Positions 46,077 through 56,400 of a DNA stretch of 64,000 bases are shown one piece after another. The notes beneath the pieces are model-generated. The model was not told the DNA's origin. It worked only from the letters and a program-made list of their open reading frames with translations, and made no database searches. Positions within the stretch are counted from its first letter, which is position 1; every line of letters starts with the position of its first letter. Source of the stretch: an uncultured Mailhella sp. (lineage in GTDB: Bacteria > Desulfobacterota > Desulfovibrionia > Desulfovibrionales > Desulfovibrionaceae); assembly GCA_944324085.1 (NCBI GenBank), contig CALUUX010000002.1, positions 29,293-93,292 of the forward strand, given 5' to 3'. The position numbers and the translations under genes are program-made.

Positions 46077-47729
46077 ATGGCTCTTGACCCCCAGGCGGGC
46101 AAGCTTCCCCGCCCCGACCAGCTTACCGACATTCCCGCCCTCATTTCCTCCTACTACACCTACGAACCCACGCCCGACATTCCGGAGCAGGCCGTCAGCT
46201 TTGGCACGTCGGGCCATCGCGGCTCTTCGCTTCGCACCAGCTTCAACGAAGCCCACATTCTCGCCGTCACGCAGGCCGTGTGCGACGTGCGCAAGGCCGA
46301 AGGCGTCACCGGTCCCCTCTTTCTGGGCAAAGATCCCCACGCCCTCTCCGAACCCGCATGGCGCACCGCGCTGGAAGTGCTCGCCGCCAACGGCGTGGTG
46401 ACCATGGTGCAGACCGGCCATGGCTACACGCCCACGCCCGCCATTTCCCACGCCATCCTCAGCTGGAACCGCCAGTCCACGGCCACCGCCGACGGCATCG
46501 TCATCACGCCTTCCCACAATCCTCCCCAGGACGGCGGCTTCAAGTACAACCCCCCGCACGGCGGCCCCGCCGACACCACGCTCACCGCGCGCATCCAGGA
46601 TCGCGCCAACCAGCTGCTTGAAGACGGCAACAAGGACGTGAAACGCATCAGCCTGTACAAAGCCCTGCGTTCCGGCCTCGTGCAGGATCACGACTACGTT
46701 TCTTGTTATGTGAACGATCTGCGCAACGTCATTGATTTTCCCGCCATCGCCGGTGCGGGACTCAAACTGGGCGTGAATCCCCTCGGAGGCGCGAGCCTCG
46801 CCTACTGGGAACCCATCGCGGAGACCTATCGTCTGAACATCGAGAACACCAACAATCAGTACGATCCCACCTTCCGCTTCATGCCCCTCGACCACGACGG
46901 CAAAATCCGCATGGACTGTTCTTCGCCTTACGCCATGGCCGAGTTGCTGAAGCTGAAAGACCGCTTTGACATCGCCTTCGCCTGCGATCCCGACTCCGAC
47001 AGACACGGCATCGTCACGCCCGAAGGACTCATGAATCCCAATCACTATCTTTCCGTGGTCGTGGACTTTCTCATCCGCGACAGTCAGAACGGCTTCCGCA
47101 AACAATGGCGTCCCGACGCGGTCATCGGCAAAACCGTGGTCACGAGTTCCATGCTCAACCGAGTGGCCGAATCGCACGGTCGCAAAGTCATGGAAGTGCC
47201 TGTGGGATTCAAGTGGTTCGTGCCAGGACTCCATTCCGGCACCTGCTGTCTCGGCTGCGAGGAAAGCGCGGGCGCGTCCTTCCTGCGCGCCGACCGTCTG
47301 CCATGGAGCACCGACAAGGACGGTCTCATCCTGTGCCTGCTGGCCGCGGAAATCACCGCCAAAACCGGCAAGAATCCCTCTCAGCTCTATCATGAACTTG
47401 AAGAAAAGTTCGGCTCGCCCATATACCGCCGCATAGACTCTCCCATGACGCCGGAAATGAAGGCCGCCTTCAAGACCATTTCCCCTGACGACGTGACCAT
47501 GACCGAACTGGCCGGTTCTCCCGTCAAGGCAGTGCTCACCAAAGCTCCCGGCAATAACGCTCCCTTCGGCGGACTGAAGATCGTCACTGACGACGGGTGG
47601 TTCGCCGTGCGACCTTCCGGCACCGAGCCCATCTACAAACTGTACATGGAAGACTTCAAGGGTGAGGAACACTTCCAGGCCATGCAGGAAGAAGCGCAGG
47701 CGTTTCTGGCTGGTCTGGCCAACGCGTAG
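46077..47729 (+). CDS. pgm: phosphoglucomutase (alpha-D-glucose-1,6-bisphosphate-dependent)
   Basis: A 550-residue enzyme interconverting glucose-1- and glucose-6-phosphate for glycogen and UDP-glucose. Phospho-serine loop TPSHNPPQDGG with Ser146; metal site DPDSDRHG near 305; sugar-binding GCEESAGASF; phosphate loop RPSGTEPIYKLY near the end. The size matches the E. coli Pgm subgroup. GGAGA eight bases ahead of 46077 supports the start. A terminator follows at 47755. Confidence 0.95.
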   Translation: MALDPQAGKLPRPDQLTDIPALISSYYTYEPTPDIPEQAVSFGTSGHRGSSLRTSFNEAHILAVTQAVCDVRKAEGVTGPLFLGKDPHALSEPAWRTALEVLAANGVVTMVQTGHGYTPTPAISHAILSWNRQSTATADGIVITPSHNPPQDGGFKYNPPHGGPADTTLTARIQDRANQLLEDGNKDVKRISLYKALRSGLVQDHDYVSCYVNDLRNVIDFPAIAGAGLKLGVNPLGGASLAYWEPIAETYRLNIENTNNQYDPTFRFMPLDHDGKIRMDCSSPYAMAELLKLKDRFDIAFACDPDSDRHGIVTPEGLMNPNHYLSVVVDFLIRDSQNGFRKQWRPDAVIGKTVVTSSMLNRVAESHGRKVMEVPVGFKWFVPGLHSGTCCLGCEESAGASFLRADRLPWSTDKDGLILCLLAAEITAKTGKNPSQLYHELEEKFGSPIYRRIDSPMTPEMKAAFKTISPDDVTMTELAGSPVKAVLTKAPGNNAPFGGLKIVTDDGWFAVRPSGTEPIYKLYMEDFKGEEHFQAMQEEAQAFLAGLANA

Positions 47730-47754
47730 TGCTGCGCATAAAAAATAAAACAGG

Positions 47755-47787
47755 CGGCTTTCTCTGTAGCGGGGAAAGCCGTTTTTT
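47755..47787 (+). terminator. intrinsic terminator after pgm
   Basis: Stem CGGCTTTC / GAAAGCCG with an 11-base loop, then six T. Confidence 0.88.
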
Positions 47788-48603
47788 GTTTGCCTGCCTT
47801 CCGTATGAAACGTCCCAAGGCCGCTTCGTTTTCGACGTCGCGGAGTCTGACGCGACAAGGGGAGACACCGTTTTTTGTCAACGCTCCATTTCCTCCGACC
47901 GGAAAATAACCGCGTTGATCAATAGTTCCAATCAGTCTGGACAGCTCTTTTTTAGCCGGGCACGCTCTCCATTTCGACGCAACGCGGCGATGAGGCAACA
48001 GCGTTGTCGTTCGACAAAACCGCTTTCTCGAGCGCACGCCGCCGCGACGTCGAAAAACACGCGCTCTTCACAACAACAGCACAGTCGTTTCTTGGCGCTT
48101 CTTCTCTGGATAGGAACGGAAAAACGCTCTGTCGCTCCCTTTCGTCATAGATGCTGTCTCCTGTCAGATGTTTTATTCACTTGTCATATCACATTATATC
48201 GACGCGCTTCTTTCCTCCCTTTGGCGCCAGTACAATGACACTGCGTGCCGAATATGGCATCCAAGTCTGTTTTTTCTGCTTGTCATTGTCTTTTAACTTT
48301 ACTTTCGCAGAGCTCTTTCCGTAGAAAAAATACTAATAAAAGCCTCTGGTTCACGATTAATTTCTTTTTTCACAAGACCGTTTTTCCCTTGTGCGGCAAT
48401 ATTTTTCCGTGATAGGCTAAACAGCCTGCGCCGCCCCTGTTCCCTGAGCGGCGCGCATCGCCGGAGCGACTTTCGCGCGAAACGTCAGGCGGCCGTCATC
48501 CGATTTCAACGACCGCTTCACCACGCCGAGAGTTCTTTTCCGACAGAGCCGGATGGCCTGAACGATATCATTCAAGGCGAATCCGCGTCAGGAGAAACAA
48601 GGA
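47788..48603. other. long upstream region of the cstA unit
   Basis: About 815 bases with no credible gene. A possible promoter reads TTGTGC (48389-48394), an 18-base spacer and TAGGCT (48413-48418), and a 7-bp leader hairpin GCGCCGC/GCGGCGC lies at 48428-48454. The segment 48140-48410 is AT-rich and may bind regulators. Confidence 0.4.
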
Positions 48604-49113
48604 ATGCCCGTCAGCAGAAACGCCATGCTTGCCAAGCTCAACGACGCCTACGCCGTCTATTTCGACGCGACGCCCGTCGACGAACGCACGCCGGCTCTGG
48701 CCGCCTGCTATGCCTTCCACTCCACCGACGAATGCTTTGTTCTGTCGAAAAAGGTCAAACTCTGGCGCGCGGAAATCAACGAATTCGTGTATGTCTTTTC
48801 CATTCCCGAGTTAAGCGCGGACGTCTACGATACATGCCGGGGGAAGGCTCTAGAGCTTGGCATGGCGCAGATACGTCCGCATATCGAACACAGATCGTCC
48901 TTCATTACCGCTCTTTTCATCTGCGACAGCGTGACCGAAGAAGCGGCGAGGGCCGTAAAAAAAACGCGCCATCACAAGGACTTTCTGTTCTCGTTCCACG
49001 GGTGGATGGATTTCAGGGCCGCCGCCCTGGATCTTTCTACCGGAGTCGTGGCCGCCAACCGGGCGGGTCGGGAACTTGAAAACTTCATACGCGGAAATTT
49101 GGGGAAGTGCTAA
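48604..49113 (+). CDS. small conserved protein preceding CstA (DUF8052-like)
   Basis: A 169-residue soluble protein, no signal peptide. Blocks such as FVLSKKVKLWRAEINEFVYVF, ALELGMAQIRPHIEHRSSF and KKTRHHKDFLFSFHGWMDFR (each shortened) resemble a small family that, from memory, is labelled DUF8052 and is found next to CstA genes in Clostridia. Function is unknown. Ribosome site is AGGAG about 10 bases before the ATG. It stops one base into the hairpin that covers the cstA start, so translation of the two is probably coupled. Confidence 0.72.
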   Translation: MPVSRNAMLAKLNDAYAVYFDATPVDERTPALAACYAFHSTDECFVLSKKVKLWRAEINEFVYVFSIPELSADVYDTCRGKALELGMAQIRPHIEHRSSFITALFICDSVTEEAARAVKKTRHHKDFLFSFHGWMDFRAAALDLSTGVVAANRAGRELENFIRGNLGKC

Positions 49114-49141
49114 CTCAATTGAGGAGGAATTAAATTGAGTT
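49112..49141 (+). promoter_or_regulatory. hairpin over the cstA ribosome site and TTG start (CsrA-like)
   Basis: Perfect 9-bp stem AACTCAATT (49112-49120) / AATTGAGTT (49133-49141). The 12-base loop GAGGAGGAATTA holds the Shine-Dalgarno with two GGA motifs, and the TTG start (49135-49137) lies in the 3' arm. E. coli cstA is known to be repressed by CsrA at the ribosome site; GGA in a hairpin loop is the CsrA recognition feature. That CsrA acts here is inferred. Confidence 0.68.
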
Positions 49142-50823
49142 CCGTTGTCATTCTTCTCGGAGGATTCGCCTGCCTTATCGCTGGCTATATCTTCTACGGC
49201 TCATGGCTGTCCAAACAGTGGGGCGTGGACGAAAACAGACCCACTCCCGCCATCACCATGCAGGACGGCGTGGACTACGTTCCCGCCAAGACGCCCGTTC
49301 TTTTCGGCCATCATTTTTCGTCCATCGCCGGCGCCGGCCCCATCAACGGCCCCATCCAGGCGGCCTTTTTCGGCTGGCTGCCCTGCTTGCTGTGGATCAT
49401 CATAGGCGGCATTTTCTTCGGCGCCGTGCATGACTACGGCGCGCTGTTCGCTTCCATCCGCCACAAGGGCGAATCCATCGGCGAAGTCATTTCCCAGAAC
49501 ATCGGCGTGCGCGCCAAGCGTCTGTTCATCGTCTTCGCGTATCTGGCCCTGCTGCTCGTCATCGCGGCGTTTGCCTCCATCGTGGCCAGCACTTTCAACG
49601 GCTTCGCTCCCGACGGCTCCCACATTTAAGCCAACGGTTCCACCGCCACCATTTCCCTGCTGTTCATTCTTATGGCCGTGGTGTTCGGCTTCTGCGTTTA
49701 CCGTAAAAACATGCCTCTGTCCGTGTGCACCGTCATCGGCATCATCGTACTGGTGGTGTGCATCATCATAGGCCTCAAGTGCCCCATCTATCTCCATGGC
49801 GATACCTGGATGTACATCATCGGCGTCTACATCTTCGTGGCTTCCGTCACGCCGGTCTGGATTCTGCTCCAGCCGCGCGACTACCTCAGCTCCTTCCTGC
49901 TGTACGCCATGATGATCGCGGCGGTCATCGGCGTGTTCGCCGCCAACCCCACGCTCAATCTTCCCGCCTTCGTCGGCTTTGAAGTGAACGGTCAGTACCT
50001 CTTCCCCGTGCTCTTCGTCACCATCGCCTGCGGCGCCATTTCCGGCTTCCACTCCCTGATCTCCTCGGGCACCACGTCCAAGCAGCTGAACAGCGAGAAG
50101 AACGCCAAGATCATCGGCTACGGAGCCATGCTCGTGGAATGCGCCCTCGCCATCGTGTCGCTCATCACCATCGGCTACATCTACTCCAAGGCCGGCGCCG
50201 ACGCCTTCAAAATGCCTCCCACCGCCGTCTTCGCGCGCGGCATTTCCGAAATGCTCGCCGTAGTGGGCTTCTCCAGCCCCGAAGCGCAGAAGACCGCCTA
50301 CGGTCTGCTTATCCTGTCCGTGTCCGCCTTCTGCCTGACCTCTCTCGATACCGGCACCAGACTCGCCCGCTACATGTTCACCGAATTCTGGCTGAACCCC
50401 GGCGAAACCCCTGAAACCGTCACCGGCATCCGCAAGCTGCTCTGCAACAAATACCTCTCCACCGGATTCACCGTCATCGTGGGCATTGCCTTCGGCATGG
50501 GCGGATGGTCCAAGGTGTGGCCTCTGTTCGGCGCGTCCAACCAGCTGCTCGCCGGTCTGGCCCTTCTGGCCGTGGCCGCCTGGCTCAAAAATGCGGCCCG
50601 CAATCACAAGATGTTCATCTTCCCCATGATGTTCATGATTCTTGTGACCCTCACCTCCCTGGCCCTCACCTTCAAGGATAAGATCCTCGTCATCGCGTCC
50701 GGCAAGGGCGATCTGTTCGCGGCCTACCTGCAGGCCGGCCTCGCCGCCATCCTGTTCATTCTCGCCATCTTCCTTGTGCGTGAGGCTCTGCCCGTGCTCA
50801 CCGGCAAGAAGCGCGCCGCCTAG
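49135..50823 (+). pseudogene. cstA: CstA-family peptide/pyruvate transporter, broken by an in-frame TAA
   Basis: A CstA/BtsT-family membrane protein that would be 562 residues, starting at TTG 49135 behind GAGGAGG. Early signature DGVDYVPAKTPVLFGHHFSSIAGAGPINGP (in parts) is intact. Codon 165 is TAA (49627-49629); the same frame then continues with high-quality family sequence to 50823 (GAISGFHSLISSGTTSKQL, DTGTRLARYMF). The first piece is 164 residues, with about four helices. Either the gene is a recent pseudogene, the stop is a sequencing error, or it is read through. Nothing else in the frame is decayed, so a single recent change is likely. A terminator follows at 50849. Confidence 0.8.
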
Positions 50824-50848
50824 TTCCCTCTTATCTTAACTTCTTCGC

Positions 50849-50880
50849 AAGGCGCGGCCGTGAGGCCGCGCCTTTTCTTT
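50849..50880 (+). terminator. intrinsic terminator after cstA
   Basis: Perfect 11-bp stem AAGGCGCGGCC / GGCCGCGCCTT with GTGA loop, then TTCTTTTTC. Confidence 0.92.
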
Positions 50881-50908
50881 TTCTCCGCTTCCCGCTACAT
50901 TTCCCCTC

Positions 50909-53398
50909 ATGAACATGCCCGTCGAATCCTCGTTCCCCGCTCTTCTCGAAGCCCTCTCCTCCCATAACCGAGCCATGCTCGTGGCGCCTCCCGGTTCCGG
51001 AAAAACCACGCGCGTCCCTCTTCTGCTCATGAAGCGCATGGAAGGCGCCATTCTCATGTTGGAACCGCGTCGGCTCGCCGCGCGCTCCTCGGCCCGGCAC
51101 ATGGCTTCGCTGCTGGGCGAACGCGTGGGCGAACGCGTGGGCTACCGCGTGCGTCTGGAAAGCCGCGTCAGCCGGGAAACGCGCGTGGAAATCATCACCG
51201 AAGGCATACTCACCCGACGTCTCGTGGCCGACCCCGAACTCTCCGGCGTGTCCTGCGTCATTTTTGACGAATTCCATGAACGTTCGCTGCAGGCCGACAC
51301 CGCCCTAGCCCTCTGCCTAGAAGCGCAGGAAGCCCTCCGCCCCGATCTGCGCATTCTCGTCATGTCGGCCACGCTGGACGCGGACGAACTTTCCGCCCTG
51401 CTGTCGCCCTGTCCCGTCGTGCGAGCCGAAGGCAGAATGTGGCCCGTGGATATCCGCTACGATCCCTGTCCAGCCGGTTCCGGCGGCTTCGGCACTTTTT
51501 CCGGAAAAGAGGCTCTGCTCTCCCATGCGGCGACGGTGACGCGACGCATGCTCAACGAAGAACAGGGATCCGCGCTTGTGTTTCTGCCCGGTCAGGGAGA
51601 GATACGTCGCGTTGCGGAAATGCTGACGAATCTTCCTCCCGACGTGACGCTGCGTCCGCTCTACGGCGATCTTTCCGCCGCCGAGCAGGACGCCGCCATC
51701 GCTCCCGCGACTCCAGGACAACGTAAGGTGGTGCTCGCCACCTCCATTGCGGAAACCAGCCTCACCATTGAAGGGGTGCGCGTGGTGATCGACTGCGGAC
51801 TGACCCGCAGTTCCCGTTTTTCTCCGGCCACGGGCATGAGCGCGCTCGTCACGGGACGCGTCACGCAAGACGCCGCCGATCAGCGCGCCGGACGCGCCGG
51901 ACGCGTGGAACCAGGCGTCTGCGTGCGGCTCTGGCATGAAGGTGAAACGCTGCTTCCCTCGCGTCGCCCGGAAATTCTGGACGCCGATCTCGCGCCTTTT
52001 CTTCTCGACGTTCTGGCCTGGGGTTCCATGCCTCAGGAACTGCCTCTGCTGACGCCGCCCCCCGACGCGTCGCTTGCGCAGGCGACGCGGACGCTGGACC
52101 TTCTGGGCGCGCTGCGACGCAAGGACGGTCGACTCGCCCTTTCCCCGCACGGCGAACGGCTGGCCCGTCTGCCGCTTCATCCGCGTCTGGCGCACATGGT
52201 GCTCCAGTCCGGGGAACATCTGCCGCTGGCCTGCGCGCTCGCCGCGCTTGCGGAAGAACGTTCCTCCGGCCCCGGCTGCGACGTACGCCCCCGCCTGGCG
52301 GAACTGCGGAGCTCCTCCCGCCTCCGTCGAGCCGCGGAACAAATACTCGCCCTGTGCGACCGGAAGCGACCGCTGTCTCTGCATGACGTCTTTGACGACG
52401 AAAACAGCGCGGGAGCCATGCTTTCCCTGGCATGGCCGGAACGCATGGCTCAGAGACGAGAACGCGGAAAATTCCGTCTGGCTTCCGGACGCGGCGCGGA
52501 ACTTCCACTGGAAGACGCTCTGGCCGACGCCGAATATCTGGCCATCGCCGCCATGGACGGCGGGACGCAGGGCACGGGACGCATTTATCTCGCCGCGCCC
52601 CTCGATCGAAACGAGCTGGAAAGGCTGCACGGCGATCTTCTTCATCGAGAGGACGTCGTTCGCTGGGACGAACGCTCCGAAGCCGTTCTTGCCCGAAGGC
52701 GCACCATGCTCGGCAGCCTTATTCTGGACGACTCCCCCCTCCGGGGCGAAAATCTTCCCGCGGACGAGACCATGCGGGCCGTCGTGGAAGGCGTCGCGCG
52801 CCTCGGCCTCGCCTGTCTGCCGTGGACGGAAGAACTGCGTCAATGGCAGGCCCGCGTGCTGCTCATGCGACGCGTGGACGGCGACGCCTGGCCCGACGTG
52901 AGCGACGCCGCTCTTCTGGCCGCGCTGCGCGCCGATCCGCTGGACAACTGGCTGTCTCCCTGGCTCGCCGGCGTGACCAGACGCTCGCAGTTTTCGTCCA
53001 TCCCGCTGGACAAGGCCCTGCGCGCGCTGCTTCCTTTCGCGCTGGTCAGACGCCTCGATCGTGAAGCCCCCGAAAGCGTTCAGGCTCCTTCCGGCTCCTT
53101 CGCCCGTATCGACTACCTGCCGGAAGGCGGCCCCGTCATGGCCGTAAAGCTTCAGGAAATGTTCGGACAGGAAGATACCCCCTCCGTCTGCGGAGGCAGA
53201 TGCCCCCTCACCGTGCATCTGCTCTCTCCGGCGGGACGTCCGCTTCAGGTCACGCGCGATCTCGCGGGATTCTGGCGCGGAGCCTACGCCTCCGTGCGCG
53301 CGGAAATGCGAGGTCGCTACCCCAAGCACCCCTGGCCTGAAGACCCGCTGACCGCGCAGCCCACCCGGAAAACGAAAAAAGCTCTGGAAAGGGGGTAG
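50909..53398 (+). CDS. hrpB: ATP-dependent helicase HrpB
   Basis: An 829-residue DEAH-type RNA helicase. Motif I PPGSGKTT (residues about 27-34), motif II DEFHER, motif III MSATLD, motif V TSIAETSLT and motif VI DQRAGRAGR are intact; the C-terminal HrpB-specific domain ends around GRYPKHPWPEDP. Its cellular role is poorly defined in bacteria. It has the usual HrpB length. The next gene starts three bases after its stop, so it is in one unit with the following helicase. Confidence 0.95.
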   Translation: MNMPVESSFPALLEALSSHNRAMLVAPPGSGKTTRVPLLLMKRMEGAILMLEPRRLAARSSARHMASLLGERVGERVGYRVRLESRVSRETRVEIITEGILTRRLVADPELSGVSCVIFDEFHERSLQADTALALCLEAQEALRPDLRILVMSATLDADELSALLSPCPVVRAEGRMWPVDIRYDPCPAGSGGFGTFSGKEALLSHAATVTRRMLNEEQGSALVFLPGQGEIRRVAEMLTNLPPDVTLRPLYGDLSAAEQDAAIAPATPGQRKVVLATSIAETSLTIEGVRVVIDCGLTRSSRFSPATGMSALVTGRVTQDAADQRAGRAGRVEPGVCVRLWHEGETLLPSRRPEILDADLAPFLLDVLAWGSMPQELPLLTPPPDASLAQATRTLDLLGALRRKDGRLALSPHGERLARLPLHPRLAHMVLQSGEHLPLACALAALAEERSSGPGCDVRPRLAELRSSSRLRRAAEQILALCDRKRPLSLHDVFDDENSAGAMLSLAWPERMAQRRERGKFRLASGRGAELPLEDALADAEYLAIAAMDGGTQGTGRIYLAAPLDRNELERLHGDLLHREDVVRWDERSEAVLARRRTMLGSLILDDSPLRGENLPADETMRAVVEGVARLGLACLPWTEELRQWQARVLLMRRVDGDAWPDVSDAALLAALRADPLDNWLSPWLAGVTRRSQFSSIPLDKALRALLPFALVRRLDREAPESVQAPSGSFARIDYLPEGGPVMAVKLQEMFGQEDTPSVCGGRCPLTVHLLSPAGRPLQVTRDLAGFWRGAYASVRAEMRGRYPKHPWPEDPLTAQPTRKTKKALERG

Positions 53399-53401
53399 CG
53401 C

Positions 53402-56400
53402 ATGGAATTCAAGGTCGGAGATCTTGTGATCAATCCATCCATGCCAACGTGGGGCGCGGGAGAAGTGCTTGCCGTCGCCGACGGCAAGGTCATGGTGCGT
53501 TTCCAACGCCACGGCGTGCGCAAAATGGCGGCGTCCTTCCTGGCCATGGCCGACACCGGAGAATGTCCGGAGCCGCCGGCGCAGCAAAAAAGCGCGCCGC
53601 GCCCTCCCGTTTCAGAGAAAAAAAACGCCACGGCACGTTCCGCCGATCCCCGGAACGACGCAACCTCCGGCAAGACGGATCTCATCGCGCAGGCCATGGC
53701 TATGCTGAGCGATAAAAAAAACGAACCGGACAGTGCCCTTGCCGAAGCGGAACGCGCCGCTGACTTTAAGGCCGACGCCAAGAAAAAAGCCGAGGAAGAC
53801 AACACGCGCCGCAGAAACGCGGCCATACTCCGCTTCTGGCGGGATGCGGAAGTATTTCTCATTCCGGAGGTGCCTCGCTCCTCAAAGCCGCCCGTCACAA
53901 ACGCGCGCCGCTGGGAAACCGTTTCCGCCAGCCTGCCCGTCTGGAGCGTAGCCGGGGACAAAAGCGACGCATCCTCTCCTTCCGCCTTGTCCGGGGCGGC
54001 CGCAAAACTCGGCGAACTTCCGTGGTTCAAGCCGCTCCCCACGGGCTTTGTCGCGGCATGGCACATCGTCTATCTCGGCGTGCTGCCCCGGCAGCGGCTT
54101 TCCGACCTCATTCTGGAAAAAACGGGAAGCCGTCCCGAACATCCGGAGGAGCCAGGGCTCGGCGACGGCTGTCTTGCCGCCGTGGTGCTGGATCTCGCGG
54201 GCGTGCCCGTGCCGGAAAGCTACGTTCCGGCGTCTTTCGTTCCCGGCCTTGCCCGCTGTCTCGCGGGCAAGAGTCTCGATCAGCTTCCTCTCGACATGCT
54301 GAAGATGCAGTCCGATTTCGACAGGCGGAGAAGCGCGCTGGCCGAACCTTTTCGCGGACCGTGGATTCAGGAGGAAATAGAAAGACTTTTCGCCATGATG
54401 CAGGTGGAGGGAGAAGAAGCCCGCATTGTGACGCGTTCCGTGTATTTCCGCCCCGACCCCAAAGGAAGACGCCTCGACGACGTGCAGAACGATCTGCTCA
54501 ACTCCTTCTATCTGCCGGATCTCGACCGTCTGCTGGCGCTGTCCGGCGCGGGCTTTCGGGGCGCGTTCGCCCGCTACCTGGACGGCGACAAACAAACGCT
54601 CCGCCGCATCGACGTGCTGGCACCGGGAGAAGAAAGCCGTCTGGCGAAAGAACGCGCCCTGTCGCTCGACCGTCTTCCCGCCGGACGCTGGCCCTTTCCG
54701 CCGGAACGACATCTTCTTCCGGCGCAGCTTGCCGCGGTCACGGAAATTCTGGGCGGCGAGCTGACGGCGGTGAACGGCCCGCCCGGCACGGGCAAAACAA
54801 GACTGCTGTGCGACGTCGCGGCGGAACTCGTGGTGCGCCGCGCCGAACGGCTCGCCGCGCTGAAGCAGCCCTTTGAAGCGTTTGCGACATCGTCTGGAGA
54901 CTTTTATCCGCTGCGTCGAGACATCATGCGCGGCACATGCATGGTTGTCGCAAGCAGCAACAACGCCGCCGTGGAAAACGTCACCCGCTTTCTGCCTTCG
55001 GAAGAGTCCGTCTGTCGCGAGGCGTTCCCCGAAGCGTCCTACTTCCCCGAAGTGGCCGCCGCCGTGGACGCGGCCTTCACCCCCGCCGACGACGCGCCTC
55101 TTCGACCCGTCTGGGGCCTGCTCGCCGCCGTGCTCGGTTCCGCATGGAACTGCGAACAATTTGCGCGCGCGTTTTTCTGGGGATTCCGAGACGCCGAACG
55201 GCATATCGCTCTGCCCGGCATGAAACAGACGCTGGACGAATTCCGCGATTACGAGGCCAAGCAGCGAGCCCGCGAGCAGTGGAAGGAGGCAAAACGTGAC
55301 TTCCTGGCCACAGCCGCCGAGCTAAAACGACGCAAGCGAACTCTGGCTCTGCGCGCGGAAGGAAAAAACGACATTCCCACTCCGGAACGCGAGGAAAACG
55401 CCCTGATCGGACAGCTGATCGAGCTTATGGAGCAAAGTCGCGTGCTGCGAGCCTCGGCTCGGGAAGAGGACAAGGCCGCGCTGGAGCTCGCCGAACGTCT
55501 GGCAAGTCTGGAAAGCCTGGCCAGGAAAGCGCAGGAAGAAACGCGGAAAAAAGAACGCGACGACGAAACGTTGCGCTTTCCCTGCCGCGCCTTCTGGAAC
55601 GACCCTGACTGGCAGCTCAAAAGCGTATGGAACGACGAAACGCTGGAACGGCTGCGTTCACGACTCTTTGTTCAGGCCCTGCGCCTGCACGAATGGACCA
55701 TCAAATCCTGCGCGCGGGAATGTTCGGTCAACGCGGGCGCGATCGCTCGATATCTGCAGGGCGCGCCCGTGGAGGACGCCGATCCCGCCGATGTCTGGAA
55801 CGCGCTTTTCTTCATGGTGCCTGTGGTCTCATCCACGCTGGCGTCGTTCGGCCGACTGTTCTCCGGCATGACGCAGGGATCGCTGGACTGGGTGCTGCTT
55901 GACGAAGCCGGTCAGGCCACGCCCCAAAGCGCGGCCGGCGCGCTATGGCGCGCGGCGAAAGCCGCGGTCATCGGCGATCCGCAGCAGATAGAGCCTGTGG
56001 TTCCGCAACCCGCGGCCCTGCTGAACACCTTGCGTTCCCGGCAGGAACGGGAAGGAATAACGCTTGCGGACTGGTCTCCTGAAACGCAGTCGGCCCAGAC
56101 GCTGGCGGATCGCGGCGCGCGTCTCGGCGCATGGATGGAAAGCGCGGGCCGCCGCGCGTGGACAGGATATCCGCTGCGAGCGCATCATCGTTGCGCCGAA
56201 CCCATGTTCAGCATAGCCAACCGCATCGCCTACGACTGCCAGATGACGCAGGCGCGGACGGCGTTTCCCGAAGCGCGCTCCCCGCTGGGATCGAGTTGCT
56301 GGTTCCACGTCACCGGTCGGATGGCCGACGACCAGCTGGTGCCGGAAGAACTCGCCTGCCTGCGCGCCTGTCTGCTCCGTTTTCAGGAGGAATGGCCGAC

